This document shows positions 62,562-64,000 of a stretch of 64,000 nt of DNA, piece by piece; positions within the stretch are counted from its first letter, which is position 1; every line of letters begins with the position of its first letter. Made by a program: the position numbers and the translations under genes. The notes beneath the pieces are model-generated. The model was not told where the DNA came from, did not search any database, and worked only from the letters and a program-made list of their open reading frames with translations. The DNA is from Shinisaurus crocodilurus (Eukaryota > Chordata > Lepidosauria > Squamata > Shinisauridae): the NCBI GenBank assembly GCA_021292165.1, contig JAHFWL010000434.1, forward strand, positions 310,001-374,000. Direction: 5' to 3'.

Positions 62562-63310
62562 AGCGTGGCCAGGCGTCCTACTTTACAGAGCACTGCCCTC
62601 TATTAGAGGGGCGGTCAGAGGACAGTTCTCTGTTTGAAGAGCTGATGATCGGTTCAAGTCTGCACTCAAGACGGGAGAGCAGCAGGGGCCTTGAAGTTCC
62701 CCATCCACAGTCAGCACCTTGGCAGCAGATGGAGAAGGCACTCACTCAGGTTGCCTGGTCTCCGTCTTCCCCACTATGGGGAGATGCATCGAATTTCAAC
62801 TTGAGGTAGAGTCATTCTTTCTTTTTCTTTCTTTTCTTTTTTGGATGTTGAATTTATTTACTTGATTAACATGGTCTTGACAAAATGCAAGGTAACTGTC
62901 AGCAAGAGATGTGCTTGATGAACATTGACTATATATAAACGTTTGACAATTTAATAGTAATTAGTGTGATTAAAAAAAAAAAAGTTTAAATGCTGCATGA
63001 AAATATAAAAGGTATGTAACAGGCCAAGTAAATGCTTTTACACACACATCTGACCAGTCTCCATAAATTATTTTCTTCAAGATTTAAAAAAAAATAAAAA
63101 TGCTGTTCCCTGTAACATCTCAAAGTATTATTTGTACAAAAATCAAATCACAGCCAATGTTTCACAACAGTGCAAGTATAGTCCTTATTTCTAAATGTGC
63201 ATCTATACATATAAATGAGCACATGCAACTTTGATGTAAATCTGTGCCTTCCTGATGAAGATGTATTTTCTTTCTTTCTTAGTGATGTGGAAATGGCCAG
63301 TCTATTGCGC
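62562..63310 (+). mobile_element. GGCCAGGTGTCC foldback half, split by a retrocopy
   Basis: Left part 62562-62816: GCGTGGCCAGGCGTCCTAC, GGACAGTTCTCTGTTTGAAG, CAGGTTGCCTGGTC, GGGAGATGCATCG. Right part 63176-63310: AGTCCTTATTTCTAAATGTG, CATCTATACATATAAATGAG, GATGTGGAAATGGCCAG. The order matches 18780-18970 with a 359-bp insertion. Confidence 0.8.
62817..63175 (-). pseudogene. Probable retroposed mRNA 3' UTR (processed, 5'-truncated)
   Basis: On the minus strand the segment is AT-rich 3'UTR-like sequence with AATAAA in AAGTAAATAAATTCAAC (about 62850), followed 12 bases later by an A-rich tract (CCAAAAAAGAAAAG...). It is flanked by GTAGAGTCATT (62806-62816) and GTATAGTCCTT (63176-63186), 9 of 11 identical, which lie in the foldback where its target sequence should be unique. 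There is no coding frame. The parent gene is not recognised. L1-type machinery is the usual maker of such copies. Confidence 0.6.
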
Positions 63311-63764
63311 TGGCAGGGAAGCTGCCATCAATTTTTCTTAAATATACCAAAGTGTGTGGGCCTTTGAGCCTGAGCCCCACAGCCTCACCCTGCATCTGAA
63401 AAAGCACCTGTTCTGATCGCTTTATCTCCATGACAGGAAAAGCTTCAGCTGCTGGATTTCTGCATGCTAGGTTTCTGTATTAGACACAAGAGCAGATCCA
63501 GGTAAAATGCTGGCCATATAGGGTTACCAGATTGCAAACAGGAGGTTCCCCCTGTATTTTTTAAAATCCACCCTACCCCACCCCCCACCCCCCAAATTAC
63601 AAAATGAGGCAGCAATGGCTTCCTCTGGCCATTTCACCACCACCAGTCCTTTCATTACTTCCTGCTGTGGTGAAGAGGATGCCAGGGGAGAAAGTACAGA
63701 CTAAAGGATGGGTGGGAGTGGCAAGCAGGAAAAGCCATGGCTGCATCATCTTCCAACTCAGTGG
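63311..63764. other. Unassigned DNA with a C-rich run
   Basis: CCACCCCCCACCCCCC near 63580. No recognisable gene or window repeat. Confidence 0.35.
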
Positions 63765-63767
63765 CGG

Positions 63768-64000
63768 ATTGACAGGTAGAGTGGGTCATGATAGACGGCT
63801 CGATGAAAATGTCGACCCAGTGTGCGGCAGCTGTGAAAAAAAGGCTAATTTCTATATTAGGCATAATTAGTAAAGGAATCAAAAATAAAACTGCCAGTAT
63901 CATACTCCCTTTATACAAATCTATGGTGCACCCACACTCAGAATACTGTGTACAGTTCTGGTCAGAGCACCTAAAAAAGGATATTGTAGAGTTAGAAAAG
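63768..64000 (+). mobile_element. CR1-type LINE, continues past the window end
   Basis: The plus strand reads the post-RT region with frame breaks: VDPVCGSCEKK is a shifted form of CAAAVKK, then LISILGIISKGIKNKTASI and PHSEYCVQFWSEHLKKDIVE. It matches 26240-26430. The 3' end is outside the window. Confidence 0.9.

Overview
The window looks like gene-poor nuclear DNA from a squamate reptile (lizard or snake). The evidence is the repeat fauna: CR1-type LINE tails ending in ATTCTATG or TTCTTATG, L2-type LINEs, a tRNA-derived MIR/CORE-like SINE, a tRNA-Ala-like SINE, a 5S-rRNA-derived SINE, dense hAT and Tc1/mariner MITEs, and GGA, GAA, ATG, TAA, CA and GA microsatellites. I could not identify any host protein-coding exon, tRNA gene, rRNA gene, CRISPR array or bacterial-type operon. 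Almost every long reading frame lies in a transposon, in a GC-rich foldback, or in a microsatellite. Species and exact chromosomal setting cannot be read from the sequence.

Layout. 1-5.5 kb: SINEs, a TA-flanked mariner MITE, two hAT MITEs and a local 0.28-kb duplication. 5.5-6.5 kb: little repeat, possible conserved non-coding DNA. 6.6-12.5 kb: reverse CR1 and L2 tails, a tRNA-Ala SINE, a probable minus-strand LTR, and a SINE split by a foldback. 12.5-13.2 kb: low-repeat island. 13.5-16 kb: ATG and GAA arrays, a 5S-derived SINE, and a CR1 3' end with a 218-codon open frame. 16.8-20.5 kb: a SINE inside a SINE, two hAT MITEs with 8-bp target duplications, and a 0.64-kb foldback. 21.5-22 kb: three tandem units of about 195 bp. 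24.6-26.6 kb: the longest CR1 copy, with a broken reverse transcriptase. 27.4-30 kb: a 0.45-kb foldback and two copies of a LINE 3' end encoding a C2H2 finger, one interrupted by a mariner MITE. 31.9-36.5 kb: L2, CR1 and a 915-bp hAT element. 41.7-42.8 kb: a CpG-rich TA-flanked foldback. 45-47.8 kb: L2 copies, low-repeat DNA and a hAT MITE. 48-49.4 kb: a GC-rich foldback. 50.8-51 kb: another mariner MITE. 55.5-59.2 kb: two solo LTRs on either side of a deeply nested CR1/foldback/hAT/CR1 stack. 60-64 kb: CR1 tails, a second 5S SINE, a 692-bp hAT element, a foldback carrying what looks like a retroposed mRNA 3' end, and a CR1 running off the window.

The features do not form a pathway; they form an interlocking transposon ecology. 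The 5S SINE and the tRNA-Ala SINE each carry a 3' tail that matches a CR1 subfamily present in the same window, which suggests trans-mobilisation. Many elements are anchored by perfect target-site duplications (8 bp for hAT, TA for mariner, 5 bp for solo LTRs), so relative ages can be ordered. The most distinctive observations are a 16-bp microinversion in the RT active-site region of one CR1, a perfect 66-bp-arm hAT palindrome, a mariner insertion with its empty site present nearby, and the putative 3' UTR retrocopy near 63 kb.
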